A DNA stretch of 64,000 nucleotides from the NCBI RefSeq assembly GCF_018139985.1, contig NZ_JAGSOU010000006.1:62001-126000 (forward strand). Reading direction: 5' to 3'. The stretch is from Actibacterium sp. MT2.3-13A (GTDB lineage Bacteria > Pseudomonadota > Alphaproteobacteria > Rhodobacterales > Rhodobacteraceae). The translations under genes and the position numbers were made by a program. Shown here one piece after another: positions 7,906 through 17,051 of the stretch. The notes below the pieces were generated by a model that was not told the DNA's origin, did not search any database, and saw nothing but the letters and a program-made list of their open reading frames with translations. Positions within the stretch are counted from its first letter, which is position 1. Each line of letters starts with the position of its first letter.

Positions 7906-9039
7906 GTGGGCGAAATAAGGGAAATCCGGCTCGTCGGCTTGAAGCACGACCTGCCAGAGGGGCGCGCTTACGGCGCGTCCATGGGTCTGGCGACATCGCG
8001 GCAGACAGGCCTCATCTTCGTTGAACTGGCCGACGGGACGGTCGGGCTCGGCGAGGCGTGGGGGCCGCCTGGCGTCAGTGCTGCGTATCTTGATCTGATC
8101 CGCCCATATTTCATTGGTTGCAGCGTTTTCGCCTTTGAGCACGCGGTCGATCTGGTGCTTTCGCGCCACTACCATTTCGGCATCCAGAACCAGATGATGT
8201 CGGTGATCTCCGGGATCGACGTGGCCGCGCGGGACGCGGCCGCGAAGCGGTTGGGCGTGCCGTTATACGACCTGATCGGCGGCGCGCGTGAACTTGAGGT
8301 GCCCATCTATGCCTCGGGCGGCTACATTACCGCGGCGCCCGAAGCGGATTTCGAAGCGCAAATGGCGCAGATCGCAGGGGGCGGTTTTTCCTCGGTCAAG
8401 ATCAAGATCGGTATGTCGCCCGCCTCGGACGAGTGGCGTGTGACGAAGGCGCGCGAGGTGCTCGGCGACGATGTCGAGCTCCTGGTGGACACCAATTCCA
8501 ACTACACCGTCGACGTGGCGCTGGAGAGCATGCGCCGGATCGAGAAATACCGCATCGGCTGGTATGAGGAGCCGCTGTCGCCGCTGGATTTCGAGGGCTA
8601 CGCCGAACTGTGCCGGCGCGCCCCGATCCCCGTGGCCACCGGAGAGGCTCTCTATACGGCGCATGATTTCAAGCGGCTGGCCGACATCCGCGGGGCGCAC
8701 ATATTGCAGCCGGACCTGTCGCTCTGCGGCGGGCTGGGGCAGGGGCGGCGGATCGCCGATATCGCCCGTCTGTCGCATATGCGTCTGTCGCCGCATGTCT
8801 GGGGTTCGGCCGTGGGGCTGGCGGCTGCGTGCCATTTCGTTGCCTCGCTCAGCGGCTACCCCCATGCCGGCCACTGCCCGAAACCCTCGCTACTGGAATA
8901 CGACGTGGGCGAGAACCCGTTGCGGGACGAGCTGCTGAAAACGCCGATCGTTCGCAAGGGCAACAAGGTGCTGGTGCCCGAAGGGCCGGGTCTTGGGATC
9001 GAACTGGATGAGGCCGCGCTCGCGCGTTTCGCCCAATGA
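7906..9039 (+). CDS. Enolase-superfamily sugar acid dehydratase/racemase (mandelate racemase group)
   Basis: 377 residues with a complete mandelate-racemase-type active site: K165-x-K167, metal ligands Asp195, Glu221 (or 222) and Glu247, and the His297-Asp270 dyad. This group abstracts the alpha proton of a carboxylate and racemises, epimerises or dehydrates it; many members are acid-sugar dehydratases. GTG 7906 is chosen over TTG 7888 because GGGAGGA lies directly before it. It overlaps the next ATPase gene by ATGA. The pairing with a peptide-type importer and a CoA-transferase is unusual for simple sugar acids; N-acyl amino acid or dipeptide epimerases are an alternative. Confidence 0.88.
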   Translation: MGEIREIRLVGLKHDLPEGRAYGASMGLATSRQTGLIFVELADGTVGLGEAWGPPGVSAAYLDLIRPYFIGCSVFAFEHAVDLVLSRHYHFGIQNQMMSVISGIDVAARDAAAKRLGVPLYDLIGGARELEVPIYASGGYITAAPEADFEAQMAQIAGGGFSSVKIKIGMSPASDEWRVTKAREVLGDDVELLVDTNSNYTVDVALESMRRIEKYRIGWYEEPLSPLDFEGYAELCRRAPIPVATGEALYTAHDFKRLADIRGAHILQPDLSLCGGLGQGRRIADIARLSHMRLSPHVWGSAVGLAAACHFVASLSGYPHAGHCPKPSLLEYDVGENPLRDELLKTPIVRKGNKVLVPEGPGLGIELDEAALARFAQ

Positions 9040-10085
9040 AGGAGGTCGGGCTGCTGGATCAACGCGAAGATGCGACCGCCGGTCTCGGAAAGAGCATTCT
9101 CGAGATCAGCGACTTGAAAGTGCATTTTGATGCGGGCGAGGACCAGGTCGCCAAGGCGGTCAACGGTGTCAGCCTGCGTGTCGCGCCCGGCGAGACACTG
9201 GCCGTGGTGGGGGAGTCGGGCTCGGGAAAATCGGTGACGGGTTTGACCGTCATGCGGATCCTGATGCGCGCGCCTGCGCGTATCGTGGGCGGTAAGGTAC
9301 TCTATACCCGCAAGGACGGCCGGCAGGTGGATCTGTTGACCCTGTCCGAGAAGGAAATGAGCGCCCTGCGCGGCAGCGAAATCTCGATGATCTTTCAGGA
9401 TCCGATGTCGTCGCTCAACCCCGTGTTTTCCGTCGGCGAGCAGATTGCCGAGGGGCTGCGCCTGCATCAGCGCCTGTCGCGCCGCGCCGCGCGAAGTCGT
9501 GCCATAGAATTGCTGGAACTTGTCGGAATCGCAGAGCCCGAGGCCCGGGTGGCCGCGTTTCCCCATCAGCTTTCCGGCGGGATGCGGCAGCGCGTAATGA
9601 TCGCCATGGCGCTGGCCTGCGCGCCGCGACTGCTGATTGCGGACGAGCCCACCACGGCTCTGGATGTGACGATTCAGGCACAGATCATGGATCTGTTGAA
9701 ATCGCTCAAGGCCCAGACGGATATGGCGATGATCTTCGTCACCCATGACCTGAATCTCGTTTCTGAGATCGCTGACCGCGTTGCCGTGATGTATTGTGGC
9801 CAGGTGGTGGAGGAAGGCGAGGTGGCCGAGGTTCTGGAGCGCCCGCGCCACCCTTATACGCGCGCGCTGATGGCCTGCATGCCCCAGGTCGATCCCGACA
9901 CGCAGAAAGTTTTCGTCCAGCCCATTCCAGGCCGCATTGCCAATCCACTTTCGCCGCCTGACGGGTGCAAGTTCCATCCGCGTTGCGGATATGTGACCGA
10001 GGCCTGTCGCGCGCAGGAGATCTCGCTCCGAGACACCGGGCAGGGCCATATGACGCGCTGCATCCGCTGGGGAGAACTGGGATGA
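9036..10085 (+). CDS. Dipeptide/oligopeptide-type ABC transporter ATPase (DppD/OppD-like)
   Basis: 349 residues with Walker A GESGSGKS at 59-66, signature LSGGMRQ at 179-185, Walker B LLIADEP at 199-205 and the C-terminal oligopeptide-family extension with a Cys-rich patch (FHPRCGY). Together with the ATPase at 10082 and the binding protein/permeases at 13452-17010 it makes a complete Dpp/Opp-type importer. It sits between the dehydratase and the second ATPase with ATGA overlaps on both sides. Such importers also carry opines, glycosides and oligosaccharides, so peptides are not assured. Confidence 0.93.
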   Translation: MKEVGLLDQREDATAGLGKSILEISDLKVHFDAGEDQVAKAVNGVSLRVAPGETLAVVGESGSGKSVTGLTVMRILMRAPARIVGGKVLYTRKDGRQVDLLTLSEKEMSALRGSEISMIFQDPMSSLNPVFSVGEQIAEGLRLHQRLSRRAARSRAIELLELVGIAEPEARVAAFPHQLSGGMRQRVMIAMALACAPRLLIADEPTTALDVTIQAQIMDLLKSLKAQTDMAMIFVTHDLNLVSEIADRVAVMYCGQVVEEGEVAEVLERPRHPYTRALMACMPQVDPDTQKVFVQPIPGRIANPLSPPDGCKFHPRCGYVTEACRAQEISLRDTGQGHMTRCIRWGELG

Positions 10086-10116
10086 GCGCAGAAACAACTG
10101 GGATGAGCGCAGAAAC
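10075..10116 (+). repeat. 21-bp perfect tandem duplication over the ATPase gene junction
   Basis: Bases 10075-10095 and 10096-10116 are identical. The unit contains an ATGA motif, so the downstream gene has two in-frame ATG codons seven codons apart (10082 and 10103) and the encoded N-terminus reads MSAETTG then MSAETEA. Only the first copy overlaps the upstream stop at 10083-10085. Being a multiple of three, the duplication preserves the frame. Confidence 0.95.
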
Positions 10117-11125
10117 AGAAGCCAATACACCGCCGAAAGGCGCGCCCGTCCCGCTGCTTGAGGCGCGCGGCATCGTCAAGCATTTTCCCGTCCGGCGCGG
10201 CCTTCTGGGGCGAACCACGGGGCATGTGCGCGCAGTCGACGGGATCGACCTGTCTCTGGCCGCGGGCGAATGCCTGGGCGTCGTCGGGGAGTCAGGTTCG
10301 GGGAAATCGACACTGGGCCGGGTTCTGCTGCGCTTGATTGAACCTACAGCAGGTGAAATCCGGTTCGAGGGCACGGATGTGGCCGCGCTGTCCCCCGAGG
10401 AGCTGCGTGTCTTTCGCGCGCGGATGCAGATGATCTTCCAGGATCCTTATGCCAGCCTGAATCCACGCATGAAGATCGGCGCCTGTCTGCGCGAGGTGAT
10501 CCGCCTGCACAAGGTGTGCCCGGAATCCGAGATCGAAGACCGTGTCGCCTACGTTCTGTCGCGCGTTGGAATGAGTCCCGATCACGCCGAGCGTTACCCG
10601 GCGGCCTTCTCCGGTGGGCAGCGCCAGCGGATCGCCATCGCCCGCGCGCTGGCGGCTGGACCGAAATTCATTGTGGCGGACGAGCCGGTCTCTGCGCTGG
10701 ATGTTTCAATCCAGGCCGAGGTGATCCAGCTGCTGCAGGAATTGCGGCGTGAATTGTCGCTTGCCACGCTTTTTATCAGTCACGATCTCTCGGTCGTCGA
10801 AGTCGTGGCCGACCGGGTGCTGGTGATGTATCTTGGCCGCGTGATGGAGGCGGCGCCCGCCTCCGAACTTTTCGCTCGCCCCAGCCATCCCTACACCCGC
10901 GCACTGCTTTCGGCGGTGCCCAGTCGGAGGCCCAAACCCGCGCGCACAGTTCTAACGGGCGAAATCCCCAGCCCATCCTGCCCGCCTTCCGGGTGTGTTT
11001 TCCGAACGCGCTGCCCCCATGCGCTGCCAGATTGCGCACAGGATCGGCCAGAACTGCGCCAAGTGGGAACTGACCATTTCTCCGCCTGTATCCGCGACGA
11101 CCTGGATCGGGGGCGCGTGGCATGA
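10082..11125 (+). CDS. Dipeptide/oligopeptide-type ABC transporter ATPase (DppF/OppF-like)
   Basis: 347 residues from ATG 10082: Walker A GESGSGKS at 69-76, signature FSGGQRQ, Walker B FIVADEP and the C-terminal oligopeptide extension with GCVFRTRCPHA. It pairs with the ATPase encoded just upstream. A tandem 21-bp duplication gives two candidate starts (10082 in an ATGA overlap, 10103 seven codons later); the first needs coupling to the upstream stop. The open frame continues 39 codons further upstream inside the other ATPase gene, which is a shadow. Confidence 0.93.
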   Translation: MSAETTGMSAETEANTPPKGAPVPLLEARGIVKHFPVRRGLLGRTTGHVRAVDGIDLSLAAGECLGVVGESGSGKSTLGRVLLRLIEPTAGEIRFEGTDVAALSPEELRVFRARMQMIFQDPYASLNPRMKIGACLREVIRLHKVCPESEIEDRVAYVLSRVGMSPDHAERYPAAFSGGQRQRIAIARALAAGPKFIVADEPVSALDVSIQAEVIQLLQELRRELSLATLFISHDLSVVEVVADRVLVMYLGRVMEAAPASELFARPSHPYTRALLSAVPSRRPKPARTVLTGEIPSPSCPPSGCVFRTRCPHALPDCAQDRPELRQVGTDHFSACIRDDLDRGRVA

Positions 11126-12075
11126 GCGGCAAGACGGCCATCGTGATCGGCGCGCGGGGCTTCGTCGGCTCGAATACGGTCCGCGCCTTCCTCGCGGCAG
11201 GGTGGAAGGTGCATTGCTTCGGGCCAGCGGCAGAGCATGACATGCTGGCCGACATCCGGGGCCAGATCGAGGAAACCATCGGTTCGGTCGAGGACGTCGA
11301 GGCCATGGCGGCGGCCATGGCCGACAGCGGCGCGGAGGTGGCGCTCAATTTCGCGGCCTTCTCGGCCGGCGATGGCGGGCTTGCAAAGTCCGGGGAACTG
11401 GATGCGGACCGAGCCTTTGAAATCAACGTCAATGGATTGCGCCGAAGCTTCGATGCGGCACTTGAGGCCGGAGTGGGGCGGGTGCTTTGGTCCTCTTCCA
11501 CCACGCTTTATGGCCCCTCGGCGCACTATCCGGACCAGCCGATCACGGAAACCGCCGAGCCGCGCCCGCAGGGCGTCTACGGGCTCACCAAGGCCATGGG
11601 CGAGCAGCTGTCGCTCTATTACCGCGACCGGCACGGGCTAGAGACGGTGGCGGTTCGCCTGCCGCTCGTTTTCGGACCCGGGCTCTGGTATCGCGGCGCG
11701 GCCGTGGCGCTGATGGATATGCTTAGGGGCGCGCGGTCCGGTGGGCGGCACGTTCTGACGGGGCCCGATACCCCGGTGGATCTGATGTATGTGCCTGATT
11801 GCGCCGAGGCGCTGGTGGTCATTGCCGCGCATCCCGGGGCGGTGCCCGAACGGCTGAACATCAATGGTTTCACCACCAGTTATCCCGATCTCGCCCGCGC
11901 GGCAGAGGCGGCGGTGCCGGGTTTCGAGGTGGCGTTCCATGCCCGGCCTGCGCCCGTCGTCTACCCGCTTATCAGCACCGGCCTGTTGGAGGCCGAGATC
12001 GGCTTTCACCCGCGCTTCGGCCTTGAGGACGCAGTGCGGGATTTCATCGAACGAGAAGGGGCAGCTGATGCTTGA
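11122..12075 (+). CDS. NAD-dependent epimerase/dehydratase (extended SDR)
   Basis: 317 residues of the extended SDR family with the N-terminal Rossmann glycine motif G10-x-x-G13-x-x-G16, a catalytic SSSTTLYG segment near 133-140 and the YGLTK active-site Tyr/Lys. It overlaps the preceding ATPase by ATGA and the following RidA gene by eight bases, so it belongs to the same operon. It should act on a sugar or nucleotide sugar, or on a sugar lactone/acid as uronate-dehydrogenase-like members do; the last would suit the neighbouring acid-sugar dehydratase. Substrate unknown. Confidence 0.85.
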   Translation: MSGKTAIVIGARGFVGSNTVRAFLAAGWKVHCFGPAAEHDMLADIRGQIEETIGSVEDVEAMAAAMADSGAEVALNFAAFSAGDGGLAKSGELDADRAFEINVNGLRRSFDAALEAGVGRVLWSSSTTLYGPSAHYPDQPITETAEPRPQGVYGLTKAMGEQLSLYYRDRHGLETVAVRLPLVFGPGLWYRGAAVALMDMLRGARSGGRHVLTGPDTPVDLMYVPDCAEALVVIAAHPGAVPERLNINGFTTSYPDLARAAEAAVPGFEVAFHARPAPVVYPLISTGLLEAEIGFHPRFGLEDAVRDFIEREGAADA

Positions 12076-12526
12076 AGAGACGCTGAAGACCATGGGCTTC
12101 GAACTGCCGGAGCCGGCAAAGCCGTCATTTCAGTATGTGCCGGTGACCGTCCACAACGGCGTCGCCTATGTGAGCGGGCAGATGCCCAAGGTGGACGGCG
12201 AGGTCCGCGTCTTCGGCAAGGTGGGCGCCGAGGTCTCGCTGGAGGAAGCGCAGGACGCCGCGCGTGTCTGCATCCTGCAGGGGCTGGCCTGCCTCGTCGA
12301 TGCGATCGGCGGCTCGGACCGGATCGAGAAGATCCTCAAGGTCAATGGCTATGTGGCCTCCGCCCCCGGCTTCAACCAGCAGCCGAAGGTGCTGGACGCG
12401 GCTTCCTACCTGCTGGTGGAGGCGCTGGGCGACGCAGGCCGGCACGCGCGCGCCGCGGTCGGCGTGGCCGAACTGCCGCGCAACGCCCCGGTGGAAATCG
12501 AAATGACCGTGGCCGTGCGGGCCTGA
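12068..12526 (+). CDS. RidA/YjgF family protein
   Basis: 152 residues of the RidA (YER057c/UK114) family, whose archetype hydrolyses reactive enamine/imine intermediates released by PLP enzymes and other amine-processing enzymes. Conserved features are YVSGQMP and the GVAELPRNAPVEIE segment containing the substrate-carboxylate-binding Arg. ATG 12068 is chosen: it overlaps the epimerase stop by eight bases behind GAAGGGGCAG, and upstream extension of the frame is a shadow. Its presence in this operon suggests that an imine or enamine forms during catabolism of the imported compound. Confidence 0.9.
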   Translation: MLEETLKTMGFELPEPAKPSFQYVPVTVHNGVAYVSGQMPKVDGEVRVFGKVGAEVSLEEAQDAARVCILQGLACLVDAIGGSDRIEKILKVNGYVASAPGFNQQPKVLDAASYLLVEALGDAGRHARAAVGVAELPRNAPVEIEMTVAVRA

Positions 12527-12551
12527 CCCTTTGCCCAGAAAGGACGCAAAG

Positions 12552-13310
12552 ATGAGCAAGTGGTACGAACTGTCCGAGATGACCTCGGTGGAATTCGCAA
12601 AGGCGCGCGAGGACATCCGTATCGCGCTGGTGCCCGTCGGCGCAACCGAACAGCACGGCCCCAACCTGGCCATGGGCACGGATTATGTGATCGCGCACCG
12701 CTTCTGCCAACGGATCGCCGCCGGCATTCATCCGCAGGCGGTGGTCGTGCCTCCGGTGCCTCTGGGGCTCTCTTATCATCACATGGGCTTTCCCGGCACG
12801 CTGTCCTTCTCGCCCGAGACCTTCACGGCGGTGTGTTTCGACATCGCCAAGTCGCTCAAGCACCAGGGCATTGACCATGTGCTCTTCGTCAATGGTCACA
12901 ACGGCAACAGCGCGGTGCTCAACGTGGCGGTGACCAAGATCCGCTACGATCTCGACATGCAGGCGGCGGTGGCCTTCTGGTTCCAGCAGGCCAGCGACCT
13001 GGTGCGCGAGGCAGGTCAGACCGAACGGTTCGGCCATGCCTGTGAGGTGGAAACCTCGGTGCTGATGGCACTTCAAGGCGACATGGTGCGGGAGCACGCG
13101 CTCGAGCCGGGCGACATGAAGCCGGTCACGCTGAAATACGCGTTCAACAACCAGCCGTTCTTCCATACCGTCCCCGTCCCGTTTCATGAGCAGACGGGTA
13201 ATGGCGTCTTCGGCGATGCCCGGCTGGCCAGCAGGGAGATGGGCGAACGCCTGGTCGCGGCGGCCGTCGAACGCACGATCGAATTCATCGAAACCTTCAT
13301 CGAAAGCTGA
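12552..13310 (+). CDS. Creatininase-family amidohydrolase
   Basis: 252 residues of the creatinine amidohydrolase family (cyclic amide hydrolases, also MftE-type peptidases and some deformylating members). The metal-binding pattern is present: GATEQHG near 34-40, then TDYVIAHR, VNGHNGNS and GHACEVETS. ATG 12552 follows AAAGGACGC. It probably opens a cyclic amide/lactam or hydrolyses an amide, releasing an amine whose imine could be handled by the RidA protein encoded next to it. Not necessarily a creatinine enzyme. Confidence 0.88.
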   Translation: MSKWYELSEMTSVEFAKAREDIRIALVPVGATEQHGPNLAMGTDYVIAHRFCQRIAAGIHPQAVVVPPVPLGLSYHHMGFPGTLSFSPETFTAVCFDIAKSLKHQGIDHVLFVNGHNGNSAVLNVAVTKIRYDLDMQAAVAFWFQQASDLVREAGQTERFGHACEVETSVLMALQGDMVREHALEPGDMKPVTLKYAFNNQPFFHTVPVPFHEQTGNGVFGDARLASREMGERLVAAAVERTIEFIETFIES

Positions 13311-13451
13311 GGAGAAAACATCGGAAAGGGAATGAACCGCTTCGCGATCATGGGATGACAAGCCAAAGCGGCAGGCGCCGAAAGCACCCGAACATTCGGC
13401 CCGATCGTGGAGTGAACGCAAGAAATTTCGGGAGCAACAGGGAAATTCAAC

Positions 13452-15047
13452 ATGTATAACAATAGACTACTGTCAACCATGCGCAAGCTGGGGGGGGCCG
13501 CCGCGGTAGCTGTTACTGCTCTGGCCATGACACCCGCCGCCTTTGCCCAGGAAGAAAAGCCCTACGGGCCGGATCCCGAACAGGAGATCCGCGGCGGCGT
13601 GCTGACCGTTGGCTCGCTGGTCGAACCGCCCGCGCTGGACCCCTTCCACCAGGGCGCAGATGCCCGGATCCGGGTCACCACCCTGATCTACCAGGGCCTG
13701 TTCTACGAAGGGCTGTCGGGCCCCGTGCCGCTTCTGGCGAAAAGCTACGAGGTTTCGGACGACGGGCTGAGCTACACCTTCTCGCTGCGCGAAGGGGTCA
13801 AGTTCCACACCGGGCAGGACATGACCGCCGCGGACGTCAAGTATTCCTATGACTATCTGCGCAACCCGGATAACGGTTCGCCCGGCGCCGGGGATCTGAA
13901 CACCGTGGCCAGCATCGATGTCGTCGACGACCATACCGTCGTCTTCAACCTGGAACAGCCGAACGCCTCGCTTCCGGTGACGCTGGGCAACAAATACGGC
14001 GCCGTGGTTCCGGTTGGAACCTTCGACGACGAAGGCGCGCGCGCGGCCCTGAACCGGAAGAGCGTCGGCACCGGGCCGTTCAAGATCGCGACCTATGAAA
14101 CCAACAGTTTCCTAGAGCTGACGGCTTTCGAAGACTACTGGCAGGAAGGCCTGCCCTATCTCGACGGGATCACCTTCCTCTACATGCCCAACAGCGCGGC
14201 GCTGCTGGTCGCGCTCAAGAACAAGCGGATCGACTTCGCGAGGCTGGGCCGGCCGCAGGACTCCGAGCAGCTCGCCGGCATCGACCACCTGAACGTTCAG
14301 CGTTGGGCCTCGCTCGGTCAGAAGCCGCTCGATCTGGATTCCAACTACGGGCCGCTCAAGGACGTCCGGGTGCGCCAGGCTATCGCACTGGCTGTGGACA
14401 AGGAAGAGATCTTGCAGGCGGCCTTGGGCGGCTACGGCAAGGTGATCCACACCGTGCCGGCGGGCATGGAGGAAAGCTGGGGCGTCCCGGTGGAGGAGCT
14501 GGAATTCCAGACCCGTGATATCGAACGCGCCAAGGCGCTGATGGCTGAGGCCGGCTACGCCGACGGCGTCGAGATGGATCTCACCACGATCACCGGGTAC
14601 GACTGGATGGACCCGGCGGCCGTGACCCTGCGCGAGCAGCTTTCGGAAATCGGGATCACGTTGAACATCAAGCGCGTGGACCTGGGTGTCTGGATCGACA
14701 ATTTCCGCAACAAGAACATGGGCCTGACATTCAACGACTGGCCCACTCTGCCGGATCCGAACATGCTGTTCTTCCGCCATTTCCACAAGCGCCCCGAGGG
14801 CGCGGACTTCCGGAACTGGAACAACGACGAGGCCTCGGCGCTGCTGGATGCGGGCCGCAAGACCAGCGACCCCGCGGAGCGCAAGAAGATCTATGCCGAG
14901 TTCCAGAAGGTCCTCGACCGCACGGTGCCCACGATCATGCTGTTCAGCGCCGACATCGTGACCGTGGCAAACGAGCGGGTTCGGAACCTGTATCAGCACC
15001 CGACGGGCTGGTACTTCGGCCTGGCCAAGACCCAACTCGCACAGTGA
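13452..15047 (+). CDS. Peptide/opine-type ABC transporter substrate-binding protein
   Basis: 531 residues of the SBP_bac_5 (DppA/OppA) family. The Sec signal peptide spans about 1-33 (ends PAAFAQ-EE), followed by GGVLTVGSLVEPPALDPF, the family N-terminal strand, and internal YTFSLREGVKFHTG. It delivers substrate to the two permeases encoded next. The gene is 141 bases after the amidohydrolase gene and its own ribosome site is weak (GGGAAATTCAAC). A perfect stem-loop follows its stop. Confidence 0.93.
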   Translation: MYNNRLLSTMRKLGGAAAVAVTALAMTPAAFAQEEKPYGPDPEQEIRGGVLTVGSLVEPPALDPFHQGADARIRVTTLIYQGLFYEGLSGPVPLLAKSYEVSDDGLSYTFSLREGVKFHTGQDMTAADVKYSYDYLRNPDNGSPGAGDLNTVASIDVVDDHTVVFNLEQPNASLPVTLGNKYGAVVPVGTFDDEGARAALNRKSVGTGPFKIATYETNSFLELTAFEDYWQEGLPYLDGITFLYMPNSAALLVALKNKRIDFARLGRPQDSEQLAGIDHLNVQRWASLGQKPLDLDSNYGPLKDVRVRQAIALAVDKEEILQAALGGYGKVIHTVPAGMEESWGVPVEELEFQTRDIERAKALMAEAGYADGVEMDLTTITGYDWMDPAAVTLREQLSEIGITLNIKRVDLGVWIDNFRNKNMGLTFNDWPTLPDPNMLFFRHFHKRPEGADFRNWNNDEASALLDAGRKTSDPAERKKIYAEFQKVLDRTVPTIMLFSADIVTVANERVRNLYQHPTGWYFGLAKTQLAQ

Positions 15048-15091
15048 CCCCGCCCGGCCGCACCCGCGGCCCGGCACGAACAGGGCTCCTC

Positions 15092-15108
15092 CCGGCGCGC
15101 CGCGCCGG
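15092..15108 (+). other. Stem-loop between binding-protein and permease genes
   Basis: Arms CCGGCGCG (15092-15099) and CGCGCCGG (15101-15108) are perfect. In RNA the closing pairs would open to give about six base pairs and a five-base loop. There is no U-tract, and the permease gene starts 62 bases later. Probably a processing or stability hairpin that lowers permease expression relative to the binding protein. Confidence 0.6.
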
Positions 15109-15169
15109 TGGGGGCCGATCACCGGGCGGCGCGGCACCATGACCACGCACCCGAAACAGGAAGTGAAGC

Positions 15170-16123
15170 ATGGGATCCTACCTCGTAAAACGTCTTGCGG
15201 CCTCGTTGTTGACCGCGATCCTTTCCAGCATCGCCGTGTTCCTGATCGTGCGGGCCGTGCCCGGCGACGTGGTGGCGCAGATGCTGGGGCAGTCGGGCGG
15301 CAGCGGCTCGCAGGCCGAGGAGGCGTTGCGCCGGTTCTTCGGCCTGAATGAACCGCTGTATGTCCAGTATCTGGACTGGCTGGGCGGCGTCCTGCGGGGC
15401 GATCTGGGCCAAAGCTGGGTGCGCGGGCAGCCGGTGATGGAGATCGTGTTCAAGGCATTCACTGTCACCCTGCAACTGGGGCTGATGACGCTGGCCTTCG
15501 CCACGATCATAGGGGTGCCGCTGGGCCTTGTTTCGGGGCTTTTCGAGGGGCGCCGCATCGACACCGCGATCCAGGCGTTCAACATCCTGGGGCTGTCGGC
15601 GCCGGTGTTCTGGCTGGGCCTGATCCTTCTGATCGCGGTCTCGAGCCTTTTCGCGTGGTCGCCGCCACTCATCTACCGCACGCCCTTTCAGAACTTGTCG
15701 GACAACCTGTCCACGCTGCTTCTGCCGATGCTGTCGCTGGGGCTGCTGCAGGCCGCGGCCTACAGCCAGTTTACCCGACAATGCGTTGTCGGCGCCTTCT
15801 CCGAGGACTATGTGCGCACCGCGCTGGCGAAGGGCCTGCCGATGCGCGTGGTTTTCGCAAAGCACATCCTTCGCAACATCATGATTTCGCTGGTCACCTT
15901 TATGGGGCTGATCCTGATTCAGATCCTGGGCGGCGTCGTGGTGATCGAGTCGCTCTTCGCGCTGCCGGGGCTGGGACGGCTGCTCATCACCGCGATCGAG
16001 ACCCGCGACTACCCAGTGGTCCAAGGCGCGCTGCTGATGGTCGTGTTCAGCGCGCTGCTCGTGAATCTATTGGTCGACATGCTCTATCATGTGATCGATC
16101 CCCGGGTGAGGGTGGACGCATGA
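15170..16123 (+). CDS. Peptide-type ABC transporter permease (DppB-like)
   Basis: 317 residues, about six membrane segments. The N-terminal helix continues into AVPGDVVAQMLG, a DppB hallmark, and the EAA loop appears as RTALAKGLPMRVVFAKHILRN (given here only by its key residues A-x-x-K-G-L-P and H-x-L-R-N, about residues 222-242). Start ATG 15170 follows AGGAAG. It overlaps the second permease gene by ATGA. Forms the membrane channel with the protein encoded at 16120. Confidence 0.93.
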   Translation: MGSYLVKRLAASLLTAILSSIAVFLIVRAVPGDVVAQMLGQSGGSGSQAEEALRRFFGLNEPLYVQYLDWLGGVLRGDLGQSWVRGQPVMEIVFKAFTVTLQLGLMTLAFATIIGVPLGLVSGLFEGRRIDTAIQAFNILGLSAPVFWLGLILLIAVSSLFAWSPPLIYRTPFQNLSDNLSTLLLPMLSLGLLQAAAYSQFTRQCVVGAFSEDYVRTALAKGLPMRVVFAKHILRNIMISLVTFMGLILIQILGGVVVIESLFALPGLGRLLITAIETRDYPVVQGALLMVVFSALLVNLLVDMLYHVIDPRVRVDA

Positions 16124-17010
16124 GCACCGAGGCACCTCAACTGATGCAATCCGATCCGAAGCTCTCCGGTGCGGGCCGCTCGCGCGGCGCCCTGAAGCGA
16201 ACCCTGAACTTCATGCGGCGCGAGCCGTCCTTTGCGCTGGGACTCTCGCTGACAGTGCTAATTCTGTCCATTGCACTGTTTCCGGGGCTTTATTCCAGCG
16301 TTTCGCCGACCGATATCGATACCACCGCCGCTCTGCAGCCTCCCAGCGCGGCACATTGGTTCGGCACCGACGAACTGGGCCGCGACATCTATTCGCGCTC
16401 GATCCATGGCACGCGGGTGACGCTGTCGATCGTTGCGGGGGCGATGCTGATTTCCGCCTTTTTCGGCGGGTTGCTGGGTGTGGTCGCCGGTTTTGTGGGC
16501 CGGCTGACTGACATGGTGTGCGGGCGGGGCATCGATGTGGTGCTGTCCTTCCCGCCGATCATTCTGGGCGTCGTCATCAGCGGGGTGCTGGGCCCCAGCA
16601 TCACGAACCTGGTGCTGGCGTTGTCCATTGTGTACATCCCCGTGTTCTTCCGTATCGCGCGGTCCGGCGCGATCACCGAAACGTCGCGGACCTATGTGGA
16701 GGCGGCGCGGTCCGTGGGCTTGACCGGGCGGGCCATTCTGTTCCGGCACATCCTGCGCAACGTGATGCCTCTGATCATGCTGCAATACATGATCCTGTTC
16801 CCGCTGGTGCTTCAGATCCAGGCGGCATTGGGTTTCCTCGGCCTCGGGGTGCAGCCGCCCACACCCGACTGGGGGGCGATCCTGGAGGAAGGCAAGGATT
16901 ACATCCTCTTCGCGCCATGGATATCGCTGTTTCCGGGGCTGTTCATCATGGTGTCGGCTCTGTCCGTCACGCTGATCGGACGCGGCCTTCAGAAACGGAT
17001 GAACCGATGA
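16120..17010 (+). CDS. Peptide-type ABC transporter permease (DppC-like)
   Basis: 296 residues from ATG 16120 (ATGA overlap with the DppB-like gene). DppC signatures are HWFGTDELGRDIYSR near 69-83 and an EAA loop ending in HILRNVMP. The first 35 residues form a cytoplasmic segment before the first membrane helix, as usual for DppC. The long upstream continuation of this frame is a shadow of the other permease. It is the last gene of the importer operon; the GntR gene converges 41 bases away. Confidence 0.93.
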   Translation: MSTEAPQLMQSDPKLSGAGRSRGALKRTLNFMRREPSFALGLSLTVLILSIALFPGLYSSVSPTDIDTTAALQPPSAAHWFGTDELGRDIYSRSIHGTRVTLSIVAGAMLISAFFGGLLGVVAGFVGRLTDMVCGRGIDVVLSFPPIILGVVISGVLGPSITNLVLALSIVYIPVFFRIARSGAITETSRTYVEAARSVGLTGRAILFRHILRNVMPLIMLQYMILFPLVLQIQAALGFLGLGVQPPTPDWGAILEEGKDYILFAPWISLFPGLFIMVSALSVTLIGRGLQKRMNR

Positions 17011-17051
17011 AAATGGGTTGGCCGGCGGCAAGGGTGACGCCCGCGCCGCCC

